Assembly (NCBI GenBank): GCA_046261875.1
Contig: JBHENW010000117.1
Coordinates: 1-10,001 of the forward strand
Source of the DNA: JBHENW01 sp046261875
GTDB taxonomy: Bacteria; Acidobacteriota; Thermoanaerobaculia; UBA5066; Gp7-AA6
Length of the DNA: 10,001 nt
Reading direction: 5' to 3'
Notes under the pieces: generated by a model
What the model was told of the DNA's origin: nothing
Seen by the model: the letters and a program-made list of their open reading frames with translations, nothing else
The model's database searches: none
Part shown: piece after piece, positions 1 to 6,336 of the stretch
Layout: every line of letters begins with the position of its first letter
Position numbering within the stretch: the stretch's first letter is position 1
Made by a program: the position numbers and the translations under genes

Positions 1-1115
1 AGCGAGAGGCGGCTGTTGGAGAACATCTCCCAGTCCGCCTTGAAGAAGAAAGTGTCCTGGTCCTGCTTGCGGTCCCAGCTGTCGGCCAGTCCGCGCAGTC
101 TCTCGATGCCGGCCACCGTGTCCGCATCCGTCGGCGTGTTCGCGGGCAGGTTCAGGACGACCGTGTTGGGCGTCGTGTTGCGCTGGCCGTCGTAGTTGGC
201 GAAGAAGAAGAGCGTGTCGCGGATGATCGGCCCGCCCAGGCTCGCCCCGAACTGGTCGTAGTGATAAGGCGCTTTCGGGCGGTTGTTGAACTCGTCGAAA
301 TACTCGATCTCGTTGAGCTTCCTGTCGCGGTAGAAGTAGAAGCCCGAGCCGTGGAAGTCGTTCGTGCCGGACTTCGTGACGACGTTGATGACCGCTCCCC
401 CCGCCCGGCCGTACTCGGCGGAGTACGCGTTCAGGTTGACCTGGAACTCCTTCACCGTGTCCTGGCTGAACTGGTAGGGCGCCCGCCCCGTCCCCGTCCT
501 GCCCAGGGCCTGTCCGAAGAACGTGTTGTTGTTGTCCGCCCCGTCCACGACGAGGCTGTTCAGGGTGCCGCGCTGGCCCGCGAACACGATGTCGCCCACG
601 CGGAAGTTGTCCTTCACGACGCCGGGCGTCGTGAGCACGAAATCGATGAAGTTGCGCCCGTTGGCCGGCAGGTTCTGGATCGCGCGCTCGTTGACGACCG
701 AGTCCACCTGCGACTTCGTCGCCTGGATCAACGGCGCCTCGCCCGTGACCGTCACCGCAGCCTGGATTCCTGCCGGCTCCAGGACGAGCCGGACGGAGGC
801 ATCGCCCCCGACCGTGACGTTGACGTTCGCGGCCTGCGAGCGGGCAAAGCCCGGAAGCTCCGCCGTGACGGAGTAGTCGCCGATCGGGAGGAGCGGGAGA
901 GTGAAGACGCCGGTGCCCGTCGAGGTCGTCGTGCGCACGGCGCCGGTCTCCGCCTGCGTCGCGGTGACGGTCGCCCCCGGCAGGCCGCCACCCGTCGAGT
1001 CCACGATCGTGCCGGTGATCGACCCCGTCGAGCTCTGCGCCCGGATCGGAGTGGAGAGGAGAGCGGGGATCAGAGCGGCGAGGGCCGCCGCCGATCGAAG
1101 TGAGGCCTTTGGCAT
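1..1115 (-). CDS. TonB-dependent receptor, Oar-like, with carboxypeptidase-regulatory-like domain (3' end outside window)
   Basis: Outer-membrane active transporter of unknown substrate, energised by TonB; only the first 371 codons are inside the window. The reading frame is open from the ATG at 1115 to the left edge. Residues 1-26 form a Sec signal peptide with a likely cut after IRA. Residues about 30-112 look like a carboxypeptidase-regulatory-like beta-sandwich (GSITGTIVDSTGGGLPGATV, then a DYSVTAELPGF segment). Residues about 120-250 are the plug: TVTGEAPLIQ, NLPANGRNF, SLVVDGADNN and the typical EYGRAGGAVINVVTKSGTN near 234-252. The barrel starts after that (FHGSGFYFYRD, LGGPIIRDTLFFFANYDGQR). 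This order is typical of acidobacterial Oar-like receptors, which usually exceed 900 residues. The start is supported by AAGGAG at 1123-1128, seven bases upstream. It lies 30 bases after the decayed nucleotidase copy on the same strand, so it may share its transcript. Family is sure; substrate cannot be told. Confidence 0.93.
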   Translation of the reverse strand, partial: MPKASLRSAAALAALIPALLSTPIRAQSSTGSITGTIVDSTGGGLPGATVTATQAETGAVRTTTSTGTGVFTLPLLPIGDYSVTAELPGFARSQAANVNVTVGGDASVRLVLEPAGIQAAVTVTGEAPLIQATKSQVDSVVNERAIQNLPANGRNFIDFVLTTPGVVKDNFRVGDIVFAGQRGTLNSLVVDGADNNNTFFGQALGRTGTGRAPYQFSQDTVKEFQVNLNAYSAEYGRAGGAVINVVTKSGTNDFHGSGFYFYRDRKLNEIEYFDEFNNRPKAPYHYDQFGASLGGPIIRDTLFFFANYDGQRNTTPNTVVLNLPANTPTDADTVAGIERLRGLADSWDRKQDQDTFFFKADWEMFSNSRLS

Positions 1116-1122
1116 GGGAAGA

Positions 1123-1128
1123 CTCCTT
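1123..1128 (-). promoter_or_regulatory. Ribosome binding site of the TonB-dependent receptor
   Basis: The minus strand reads AAGGAG here, seven bases before the ATG at 1115. It decides the start of the receptor and places the whole signal peptide inside the reading frame. Confidence 0.7.
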
Positions 1129-1145
1129 GAATTCGCCGTGGAAGC

Positions 1146-1432
1146 CTATATGAACTTCAAGCGGGCGGCCGGAATCGCGATTCGGGGGTTGATCGTGTCG
1201 CCGGAATCGAGCGGCAGCACCGGCCCTTCCGCGCGGATGCCTTCAACGGCGGTCGCGATGCGCGCGAGGCCCTGCCCGAGATGCCGGTCCGCGCGCGGAT
1301 CGTGCGGATGGACGCGCCCGGAGATGTCCGAGGTGTGGAGCACGATGAGACGCGTCCGGGGGACGGCGCGGCGGCGAGAGCGGCGGAAGCGCACGCCAGG
1401 AGCGCGGCGAACCGGAGAACGATGACCTTCAC
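1146..1432 (-). pseudogene. Decayed tandem paralogue of the 5'-nucleotidase (N-terminal fragment, frameshifted)
   Basis: This is the 5' remnant of a second metallophosphoesterase gene. A GTG at 1432 opens a signal peptide (VKVIVLRFAALLACASAALA) in one frame. The mature N-terminus (LIVLHTSDISGRVHPHDP ... LDSGDTI, 1191-1349) continues in another frame. The two frames join near a run of five G on the plus strand at 1358-1362, where one more base would restore a single frame. Over 53 residues it matches the intact neighbour at 43 positions. Homology stops right after GDTI; 14 unrelated codons lead to a TAG at 1146. The metal-binding DxH motif of the intact gene is DIS here, so a metal ligand is lost. 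The GTG overlaps the TGA of the upstream intact gene (GTGA at 1429-1432), so this was once a translationally coupled second gene. If the frameshift is a sequencing error it would still be a truncated product without the catalytic domain. Confidence 0.82.
1191..1349 (-). repeat. Diverged 159-base duplication, partner at 2830-2988
   Basis: This segment and 2830-2988 align without gaps and look roughly 80% identical in DNA by eye; their products share 43 of 53 residues. Both lie in the same orientation inside metallophosphoesterase coding sequence. The left boundary of similarity is sharp, at the bases encoding GDTI. It marks gene duplication followed by deletion rather than a mobile element, as no terminal repeats flank it. 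Confidence 0.8.
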
Positions 1433-3018
1433 GCGGGAGGCCGGACCCGCGACTCGGGGAGATCGGGCGCGAGGAACCAGTTGCGGTTCGGCTCCAGGGT
1501 GAGCTCGCGGCGCCGGCGCGCCTCTTCGATGAGGATGTCGCGGAGGCTCCGCGCGGACTCCGTCATCCGAGGGCAATCGCGCCAGACCGCATATCCCCCG
1601 CCGCCCGAGGCGCGGTAGGAGTTCAAGGCGACCGTGAAGACCTCGTCGTCGCGCACGGGACGCCCGGAGCGACGCAGGTAGAGGACCCGTTCCCCCTCCG
1701 GGCGCGTCGGGTCGAGCGCGTACTCGGCGCCCTCCATCGTGTCGCAGTTGTAGTTCCAGACGGCGGGGTTGCGCTTCCAGGCCGGCGCCCCGCCGTCCAG
1801 AGTCACGCCGTCGACGCAACGGGCCGCCCGCTCGAGCGCGGCGCGGACCTGCTTGCCCGTGGCTCGGAGCGTGACGAGCGAGTTCTCGTACGGATAGAAG
1901 GACCAGATGTCCCGCATCGTGACCTCCTTCTGCCAGGTGCGCAGCGTGCTCGGCAGAAGGGAGGCGAAGGAGAGGTCGGCCTTGCCCTCCCGGAGCTGGA
2001 CCCCGTGCAGCCAGTCCAGGATCGCCGTGTCCTCGGTGCGAGCCCCCTCGGCCGAAACGGGCCGGTCCACCCGGGCGAGCGGCCGGGCGAGCTTTTCCAT
2101 GGTCTGCCGGTGCGCGGTCTCGCTGAGGGCCACGAGCTCGGGGTCCGGGGCGACGTTCTTCATCGGCAGATTGAGTCCCGAGACGTCGGTCACCCGCCAG
2201 GCGGTCCCCTGCCGTTCCAGCCTCAGGTCGAAACGGGTGAGCGTCTCGCCGAAGCGCCCGGGCTGGGAGACCCAGGCGTTCCCTTCGCGGCGCGGGGGGA
2301 TGTTCGTGTGGGTGTGTCCCGTCAGGAGGAGGTCGATGCCCGGAATCTCCCGCGCGATGCGGCCGGCCTGGTTCTCCGCGAGACCGCCGGGTGGGGGATC
2401 GTCACCGCGGTCGAGCCCTTCGTGGGTGAGGACGATGACGACGTCGCAACGCTCCTTGCCCCGCAGGATCGGGACGAAGCGCCGGGCGGTTCCCGCGGTG
2501 TCCCGGAAGCGCAAAGCCGCCACCCGGGGGCCCAGCCAGTAAGGGACCTGCGGCGTGACGAGGCCGAGGATCCCGACGCGGACGCCCTCGATCGTCCGCA
2601 CGAGATAGGGGTCGAAAGCCGGTTTTCCGTCCTCCCGGACGGTGTTCGCCGACAGCCAGGGGAACTTCGCCTCTCGGCGCGAGGTCTCCAGCCGGGCCAG
2701 CCCGCGGTCGAATTCGTGGTTGCCGATCGCCATCGCGTCGTATCGCAGGGCGTTCATCGCTGTGACGATGGGGTCCCGGCCGTCGCCGACGATCCCGTCG
2801 AAAGCGAGCGCCTGGGTGGGCGAGCCTTCGATCGTGTCGCCGGAGTCGAGCAGGAGCACGGGCCCTTCGGCCCGTATGGCCTTTACGGCGGTGGAGACGC
2901 GCGCGAGACCCTGTCCGAAATCGCGGTCGGCAAGCGGGTCGTGCGGATGCACGCGGCCGTGCAGGTCGGAGGTGTGCAGCACGATGAGGTGCGCGCGGCC
3001 CGACTGCGCGACGGACAC
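1429..3018 (-). CDS. Exported bifunctional-type 5'-nucleotidase / 2',3'-cyclic phosphodiesterase family metallophosphoesterase
   Basis: A two-metal phosphoesterase of the UshA/CpdB/YfkN family, expected in the periplasm or at the cell surface, releasing phosphate and nucleosides from nucleotides. Counting from the GTG at 3018 (529 residues), the calcineurin-like domain shows SDLHGRVHPHD (D18, H20), LDSGDT (D61), GNHEFD (N100, H101), LTHEG (H199) and TGHTHT (H235, H237). The C-terminal nucleotidase domain follows: DLSFASLLPSTLRT (about 349-361), SFYPYENSLVTLRATGKQV (373-391), YNCDTMEGAEYALD and VALNSYRASGGGGY (463-476). The usual length is 500-650, so it is complete. The YNCDTMEG stretch recalls the cyclic phosphodiesterase branch, but the substrate cannot be fixed. 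The frame stays open upstream to about 3099 and encodes a convincing signal peptide (LVPRLRSAAALLAISCGALA) without ATG, GTG or TTG; an ATT at 3087 is the only plausible start there. I list 3018 as the first standard codon, although export argues for the longer form. Confidence 0.93.
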   Translation of the reverse strand: MSVAQSGRAHLIVLHTSDLHGRVHPHDPLADRDFGQGLARVSTAVKAIRAEGPVLLLDSGDTIEGSPTQALAFDGIVGDGRDPIVTAMNALRYDAMAIGNHEFDRGLARLETSRREAKFPWLSANTVREDGKPAFDPYLVRTIEGVRVGILGLVTPQVPYWLGPRVAALRFRDTAGTARRFVPILRGKERCDVVIVLTHEGLDRGDDPPPGGLAENQAGRIAREIPGIDLLLTGHTHTNIPPRREGNAWVSQPGRFGETLTRFDLRLERQGTAWRVTDVSGLNLPMKNVAPDPELVALSETAHRQTMEKLARPLARVDRPVSAEGARTEDTAILDWLHGVQLREGKADLSFASLLPSTLRTWQKEVTMRDIWSFYPYENSLVTLRATGKQVRAALERAARCVDGVTLDGGAPAWKRNPAVWNYNCDTMEGAEYALDPTRPEGERVLYLRRSGRPVRDDEVFTVALNSYRASGGGGYAVWRDCPRMTESARSLRDILIEEARRRRELTLEPNRNWFLAPDLPESRVRPPA

Positions 3019-3093
3019 GGCGGGCGCGAGCGCGCCGCAGGAGATCGCGAGCAGCGCCGCGGCGGATCGGAGCCGTGGGACGAGAATGGCCGC

Positions 3094-3103
3094 TAGATAT
3101 CAT
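3094..3103 (+). promoter_or_regulatory. Candidate -10 element for nth, in the divergent nucleotidase/nth gap
   Basis: TATCAT at 3098-3103 matches five of six bases of the TATAAT consensus and ends seven bases before the GTG at 3111, which would put the transcript start at or next to the start codon. No convincing -35 hexamer is visible. The same AT-rich patch must also serve the divergent nucleotidase gene, since its coding frame begins within about 25 bases on the other strand. Confidence 0.3.
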
Positions 3104-3110
3104 CCGGGTC

Positions 3111-3827
3111 GTGAGAGCGTCAATCGCTCGCGTCCCGCCCCCGCCGGCGCCGCGCGCGCGCTTCCCGCGGGAGACGCTGGAGGAAAAGCGCCGGCGCGTC
3201 GCCGAAGTCCTCCGGCGGCTCGGCCGCCAGTACCCGGACGCCCGCTGCGCTCTGAATTTCTCCTCTCCGCTCGAGCTGCTCGTCGCGACGATCCTTTCGG
3301 CGCAGTGCACGGACGTGCGCGTCAACCAGGTCACGCCCCGTCTGTTCCGGAAGTACCGGACGGCGGCGGACTACGCCCGCGCCCGGGCCGGCGTGCTCGA
3401 GCGGGAGATCCGCGAGACGGGCTTCTTCAACTCCAAGGCCCGCAGCCTGCGCCGGGCTGGAGCGGCGATCGCGGCCGGGCACGCCGGGAAGGTCCCGCGG
3501 ACGATGGAGGAGCTCGTCGCCCTGCCGGGCGTGGGCCGGAAAACGGCGAACGTGATTCTCGGCAACGCCTTCGGGATCGACGAAGGGATGGTCGTGGATA
3601 CCCACGTCGCTCGGGTCTCGCGGCGCCTGGGCTGGACGCGCGAGCTCGATCCGGTGCGAATCGAACAGGACCTGAACGCGCTGATTCCGAAGGGCCGGCG
3701 GACCCTGGCCGCCCACCAGCTCATCTTCCACGGCCGCCAGATCTGCGTCGCGCGCCGCCCGCGTTGTGAGATTTGTCCCGTCAACCCGCTCTGCCCGAAG
3801 ATCGGGGTCCTTCTCGCGAGCGGCTAA
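3111..3827 (+). CDS. nth: Endonuclease III (DNA glycosylase/AP lyase)
   Basis: Base-excision repair enzyme that removes oxidised pyrimidines and cleaves the abasic site. With a GTG start at 3111 it has 238 residues, near the usual 210-240. The helix-hairpin-helix is LPGVGRKTAN (138-147) with catalytic Lys144; the catalytic Asp163 lies in VVDTHVARVSRRLG. Four cysteines at 212, 219, 222 and 228 have the C-x6-C-x2-C-x5-C spacing of the [4Fe-4S] cluster. The N-terminal core reads SSPLELLVATILSAQCTDVRVN (51-72). An in-frame GTG at 3075 would add 12 residues, but these would overlap the signal-peptide coding of the divergent nucleotidase and add nothing conserved, so I prefer 3111. No Shine-Dalgarno sequence precedes it. 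It is followed after 16 bases by tdk on the same strand. Identification is secure; the start is less so. Confidence 0.95.
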   Translation: MRASIARVPPPPAPRARFPRETLEEKRRRVAEVLRRLGRQYPDARCALNFSSPLELLVATILSAQCTDVRVNQVTPRLFRKYRTAADYARARAGVLEREIRETGFFNSKARSLRRAGAAIAAGHAGKVPRTMEELVALPGVGRKTANVILGNAFGIDEGMVVDTHVARVSRRLGWTRELDPVRIEQDLNALIPKGRRTLAAHQLIFHGRQICVARRPRCEICPVNPLCPKIGVLLASG

Positions 3828-3830
3828 TAT
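3825..3830 (+). promoter_or_regulatory. Candidate -10 element for tdk, overlapping the nth stop
   Basis: TAATAT begins with the TAA stop of nth and ends 13 bases before the tdk ATG. There is no Shine-Dalgarno sequence in the 16-base gap. It may give tdk its own short-leader transcript in addition to read-through from nth. The match to the -10 consensus is only four of six and no -35 is clear. Confidence 0.25.
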
Positions 3831-3843
3831 CCCCCTCCGCGCG

Positions 3844-4425
3844 ATGGCGAACAACACCCACTCTGGCTGGATCGAGGTGATCTGCGGGAGCATGTTCTCG
3901 GGGAAGAGCGAGGAGCTCATCCGGCGTCTGCGCCGTGCGATGATCGCCCGTCAGAAAGTCCAGATCTTCAAGCCGCGGATCGACTCCCGGTTCGGCGAAG
4001 GGGAAATCGTGTCGCACAGCGAGATGCGGCTCCCCTCCGAGGCCGTCGGGTCGAGCGAGGAGCTGCTGTCCCGACTCGACCCGGAAACCGAGGTCGTCGG
4101 GGTGGACGAGGTGCAGTTCTTCGACCCCGCGATCCTCGCCGCGTGCGACGCGATGGCCAACCAGGGCAAGCGCGTTATCGTCGCCGGACTGGACAAGGAC
4201 TATCGGGGCGTGCCCTTCGAGCCGATCCCCTCGCTCATGGCCATCGCGGAAGACGTGACGAAGACGCGCGCGATCTGCGTGCGTTGCGGATCGCCCGCGA
4301 ACTACACCCAGCGTCTCGTCGAGAGTGAAGAGCGGGTCGTGGTCGGCGCCCAGGGGGTTTACGAGGCGCGCTGCCGGCGCTGTTTCGGGCCTCCGGCCGC
4401 GACACGCCCGCCCGAGAAGTCCTGA
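3844..4425 (+). CDS. tdk: Thymidine kinase (type II)
   Basis: Cytoplasmic salvage enzyme that phosphorylates thymidine to dTMP with ATP. The ATG at 3844 gives 193 residues, the usual size. The P-loop GSMFSGKS spans 15-22, the Walker B/catalytic segment is VDEVQFFD (87-94, catalytic Glu89), and VIVAGLDKDYRGVPFEPIPS (111-130) is the family signature. Two CxxC pairs (145/148 and 177/180) hold the structural zinc, and GAQGVYEARCRRC contains the substrate-binding lasso. The frame is open upstream to 3766, but that stretch overlaps the end of nth and is not conserved. It probably shares a transcript with nth. The C-terminal tail PPAATRPPEKS is low complexity. Confidence 0.96.
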   Translation: MANNTHSGWIEVICGSMFSGKSEELIRRLRRAMIARQKVQIFKPRIDSRFGEGEIVSHSEMRLPSEAVGSSEELLSRLDPETEVVGVDEVQFFDPAILAACDAMANQGKRVIVAGLDKDYRGVPFEPIPSLMAIAEDVTKTRAICVRCGSPANYTQRLVESEERVVVGAQGVYEARCRRCFGPPAATRPPEKS

Positions 4426-4430
4426 AAAAA

Positions 4431-4455
4431 GTTTTCCGAAGACGCGGTGGAAAAC
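4431..4455. repeat. Inverted repeat GTTTTCC/GGAAAAC just after tdk
   Basis: Perfect seven-base arms at 4431-4437 and 4449-4455 enclose an 11-base loop, starting eight bases after the tdk stop. The stem has only three G-C pairs and no T-run follows, so it is a poor intrinsic terminator. The right arm is also part of a DnaA-box-like unit. Confidence 0.45.
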
Positions 4456-4481
4456 CCTGTCGATATCCCTGTGGAAACGGC
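4446..4481. repeat. Three 12-base phased units (iteron-like)
   Basis: GGTGGAAAACCC, TGTCGATATCCC and TGTGGAAACGGC follow each other without gaps at 4446, 4458 and 4470. Each begins with a DnaA-box-like nonamer in the same orientation. The last unit, with its upstream CCC, is repeated in inverse orientation at 4550-4561 (GTTCCCACAGGG, 11 of 12 matching). Confidence 0.45.
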
Positions 4482-4670
4482 CGGAAAGAGGCCATTCGGA
4501 GCGGTTGTCCAACGGTTTGCACCGGGTCGTGTGCGTAGCCGGAAGTCCCGTTCCCACAGGGATTTGCGCGATCCAGAAATCGGACTCGTCGTGCGGCGTC
4601 CCGTCGGAGGAGCGAAGAGTTTTTTTTCCACACGGGCAACCGCTTCGCCCATCGGGACTTAACCGCGGCT

Positions 4671-6254
4671 TCACGCGCCGGGCCGATACTCGCCGTACAC
4701 CTCTTTGAGAGCCGAGACGTTCTCCCCGAGCGTCACGCCGGCGGAGACGGCTTCCACGATCGTCGGCATCAGGTTGCGATCTTCTCGCGCATCGGACTGA
4801 AGCCGCTTCATCGCCCGGGAAGCCGCTTCTTCGTCCCGCGCCGCGCGAAAAGCTCGCAGGCGCTCGACCTGGTCCCCCTCGATCTTCGGATCCACCGAGA
4901 GGAGCGGCGGAAAGGAGCCCTGCTCTTCGCGATACGCGTTGACCCCCACGACGAGGCGTTGCCCGGACTCGATCTCTTTCTGCGCGGCGTACGCCGCTTC
5001 CTCGATCTCGCGATGGAAGAAGCCCTGCTCGATCGCAGCCACCGCTCCGCCCATTGCGTCCACCTTCGCGATGAGGGCCGCCGCGCGGTCATGGAGCTCG
5101 CCGGTCCAGGCCTCGACGAGGTGGGATCCGCCGAGGGGGTCCGCGATGTCGGCCACTCCGGTCTCGAGCGCGATGACCTGTTGCGTGCGCAGGGCGAGCC
5201 GGGCGGACTGCTCCGTCGGCAGGGCGAGGGCTTCGTCGGCGGCGTTCGTGTGGAGCGATTGCGTTCCCCCGAGCACAGCGGAGAGCGCCTGGTAGGCGAC
5301 ACGGACCGCGTTGACGTCGGCCTGCTGCGCCGTCAGCGTCGACCCGGCGGTCTGCGTGTGGAACCGCAACCGGAGCGAACGGGGATCCTTCGCGCCGAAC
5401 CGGTCGCGGGCAATCTCCGCCCAGAGCTGCCGGGCGGCGCGAAACTTCGCCACCTCCTCGAAGAAGTTCGAGTGGGCGTTGAAGAAGAACGAAAGGCGCG
5501 GCGCGAAGTCGTCGATGGCGAGCCCGCGCGCGAGCGCCCCCTCGACGTAGGCGACCGCGTTGGAAAGCGTGAAAGCGATCTCCTGCGCGGCGGTGGAGCC
5601 GGCCTCCCGGATGTGGTACCCGGAGATGGAGATGGTGTTCCACCGCGGGACCTCGCGGCCGCAGAACTCGAAGATGTCCGTCGTGATCTTGAGAGACGCC
5701 TGCGGGGGAAAGATGTAGGTTCCGCGCGCGACGTACTCCTTGAGGAGGTCGTTCTGCACAGTGCCCGAGAGCTCGGGCCACGCCGTTCCCCGCTCGCGCG
5801 CCACGGCCAGGAGCAGGGCCAGAAGGATCGACGCCGTGGCGTTGATCGTCATCGAGATGGAGACCCGCTCGAGCGGCAACCCGTCGGTGAGCAGCCGCAT
5901 GTCCTCGATCGTCGAGATGGCCACTCCGACCTTTCCGACCTCGCCCCGAGCGAGCGGATGATCCGAGTCGTAGCCCATCTGCGTCGGCAGGTCGAACGCG
6001 ACGGAAAGACCCGTCTGGCCCTGCCGGAGGAGGTAGCGGTACCGTGCGTTGGACTCCCGGGCGCTCCCGAAGCCCGCGTACTGGCGCATCGTCCAGTAGC
6101 GCCTCCGGTACATCTCCGGGCTGATGCCGCGGGTGAAAGGAAACTCGCCGGGGGACGGGGCGCCGTACGAGGGCAGGATCGAGAGGCCGGAGGTGGTCGT
6201 TGCGGGCGGGGGCGGCCGCTCGCCCTTCTCCTTCACGCCGCCGGATTCTTTCAC
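4671..6254 (-). CDS. Methylmalonyl-CoA mutase, stand-alone catalytic (large) subunit
   Basis: B12-dependent isomerase subunit converting methylmalonyl-CoA and succinyl-CoA, used in propionate or branched-chain metabolism. The 527 residues cover the substrate-binding TIM-barrel domain: MRQYAGFGSARESN (56-69), GQTGLSVAFDLPTQMGYDSD (79-98), SMTINATA (134-141), GTVQNDLLKEY (164-174), SISGYHIREAG (209-219, with the conserved His214) and FHTQTAGSTLTAQQ (298-311). Tyr59 sits where methylmalonyl-CoA mutases have the active-site tyrosine that is replaced in 2-hydroxyisobutyryl-CoA mutase, which favours methylmalonyl-CoA as substrate. There is no C-terminal B12-binding domain (DxHxxG absent), so a separate small subunit is needed; none is in the window, nor the chaperone GTPase MeaB. 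Residues 1-25 are a variable, probably disordered leader. The GTG at 6254 is backed by GGAGG at 6264-6268. Icm-type mutases are the alternative, thought less likely. Confidence 0.93.
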   Translation of the reverse strand: MKESGGVKEKGERPPPPATTTSGLSILPSYGAPSPGEFPFTRGISPEMYRRRYWTMRQYAGFGSARESNARYRYLLRQGQTGLSVAFDLPTQMGYDSDHPLARGEVGKVGVAISTIEDMRLLTDGLPLERVSISMTINATASILLALLLAVARERGTAWPELSGTVQNDLLKEYVARGTYIFPPQASLKITTDIFEFCGREVPRWNTISISGYHIREAGSTAAQEIAFTLSNAVAYVEGALARGLAIDDFAPRLSFFFNAHSNFFEEVAKFRAARQLWAEIARDRFGAKDPRSLRLRFHTQTAGSTLTAQQADVNAVRVAYQALSAVLGGTQSLHTNAADEALALPTEQSARLALRTQQVIALETGVADIADPLGGSHLVEAWTGELHDRAAALIAKVDAMGGAVAAIEQGFFHREIEEAAYAAQKEIESGQRLVVGVNAYREEQGSFPPLLSVDPKIEGDQVERLRAFRAARDEEAASRAMKRLQSDAREDRNLMPTIVEAVSAGVTLGENVSALKEVYGEYRPGA

Positions 6255-6263
6255 ACGGAAGTG

Positions 6264-6268
6264 CCTCC
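6264..6268 (-). promoter_or_regulatory. Ribosome binding site of the mutase gene
   Basis: The minus strand reads GGAGG nine bases before the GTG at 6254. It supports that start over the in-frame GTG at 6236. Confidence 0.6.
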
Positions 6269-6313
6269 GCCCGCGCGCCGAGGCGCCGGCTGGCGGATCG
6301 CCGTCGGGGTCCC

Positions 6314-6319
6314 TACAAT
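6314..6319 (+). promoter_or_regulatory. Candidate -10 element for the DUF4388-HDOD gene
   Basis: TACAAT matches five of six bases of the -10 consensus and ends 17 bases before the ATG at 6337, leaving a leader of about ten bases without a Shine-Dalgarno sequence. No good -35 is seen. It lies in the 82-base divergent gap to the mutase, which must hold both promoters. Confidence 0.35.
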
Positions 6320-6336
6320 CGTCTCAGGTCGAATCG

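Larger units (their letters stand above)
4426..4670. other. Convergent intergenic region with a cluster of DnaA-box-like motifs
   Basis: This non-coding gap between tdk and the mutase gene is visibly more A/T-tracted than its surroundings. TTTTCCACA on the plus strand at 4624-4632 fits the general DnaA box TTWTNCACA. Inverse-orientation near matches (eight of nine to TGTGGAAAA) lie at 4446-4454 (GGTGGAAAA) and 4470-4478 (TGTGGAAAC), with weaker ones at 4458-4466 (TGTCGATAT), 4550-4558 (GTTCCCACA) and 4431-4440. A6 at 4425-4430 and T8 at 4620-4627 flank the cluster. Such clustering is typical of replication origins and other DnaA-binding loci; whether this is an origin cannot be judged from the window. 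It may instead be a transcription-termination region with chance matches. Confidence 0.45.

Noticed and set aside
261..1425. Plus-strand open frames across the left end
   Set aside because: They lie opposite the TonB-dependent receptor and the decayed paralogue and show shadow composition.
1157..1819. 220-codon minus-strand open frame
   Set aside because: Mostly an out-of-frame shadow of the nucleotidase C-terminus. Only the part from 1432 onward is meaningful, as the signal peptide of the decayed paralogue.
1191..2988. The 159-base repeat pair as a mobile element or attachment site
   Set aside because: No terminal repeats, integrase or transposase; both copies are homologous coding sequence, so gene duplication and decay explains it.
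4562..4632. Intrinsic terminator for tdk ending in T8 at 4620-4627
   Set aside because: Only a weak ACTC/GAGT pairing could form before the T-run and it lies almost 200 bases after the stop; a GGGCGA/TTGCCC hairpin at about 4634-4652 has the T-run on the wrong side.
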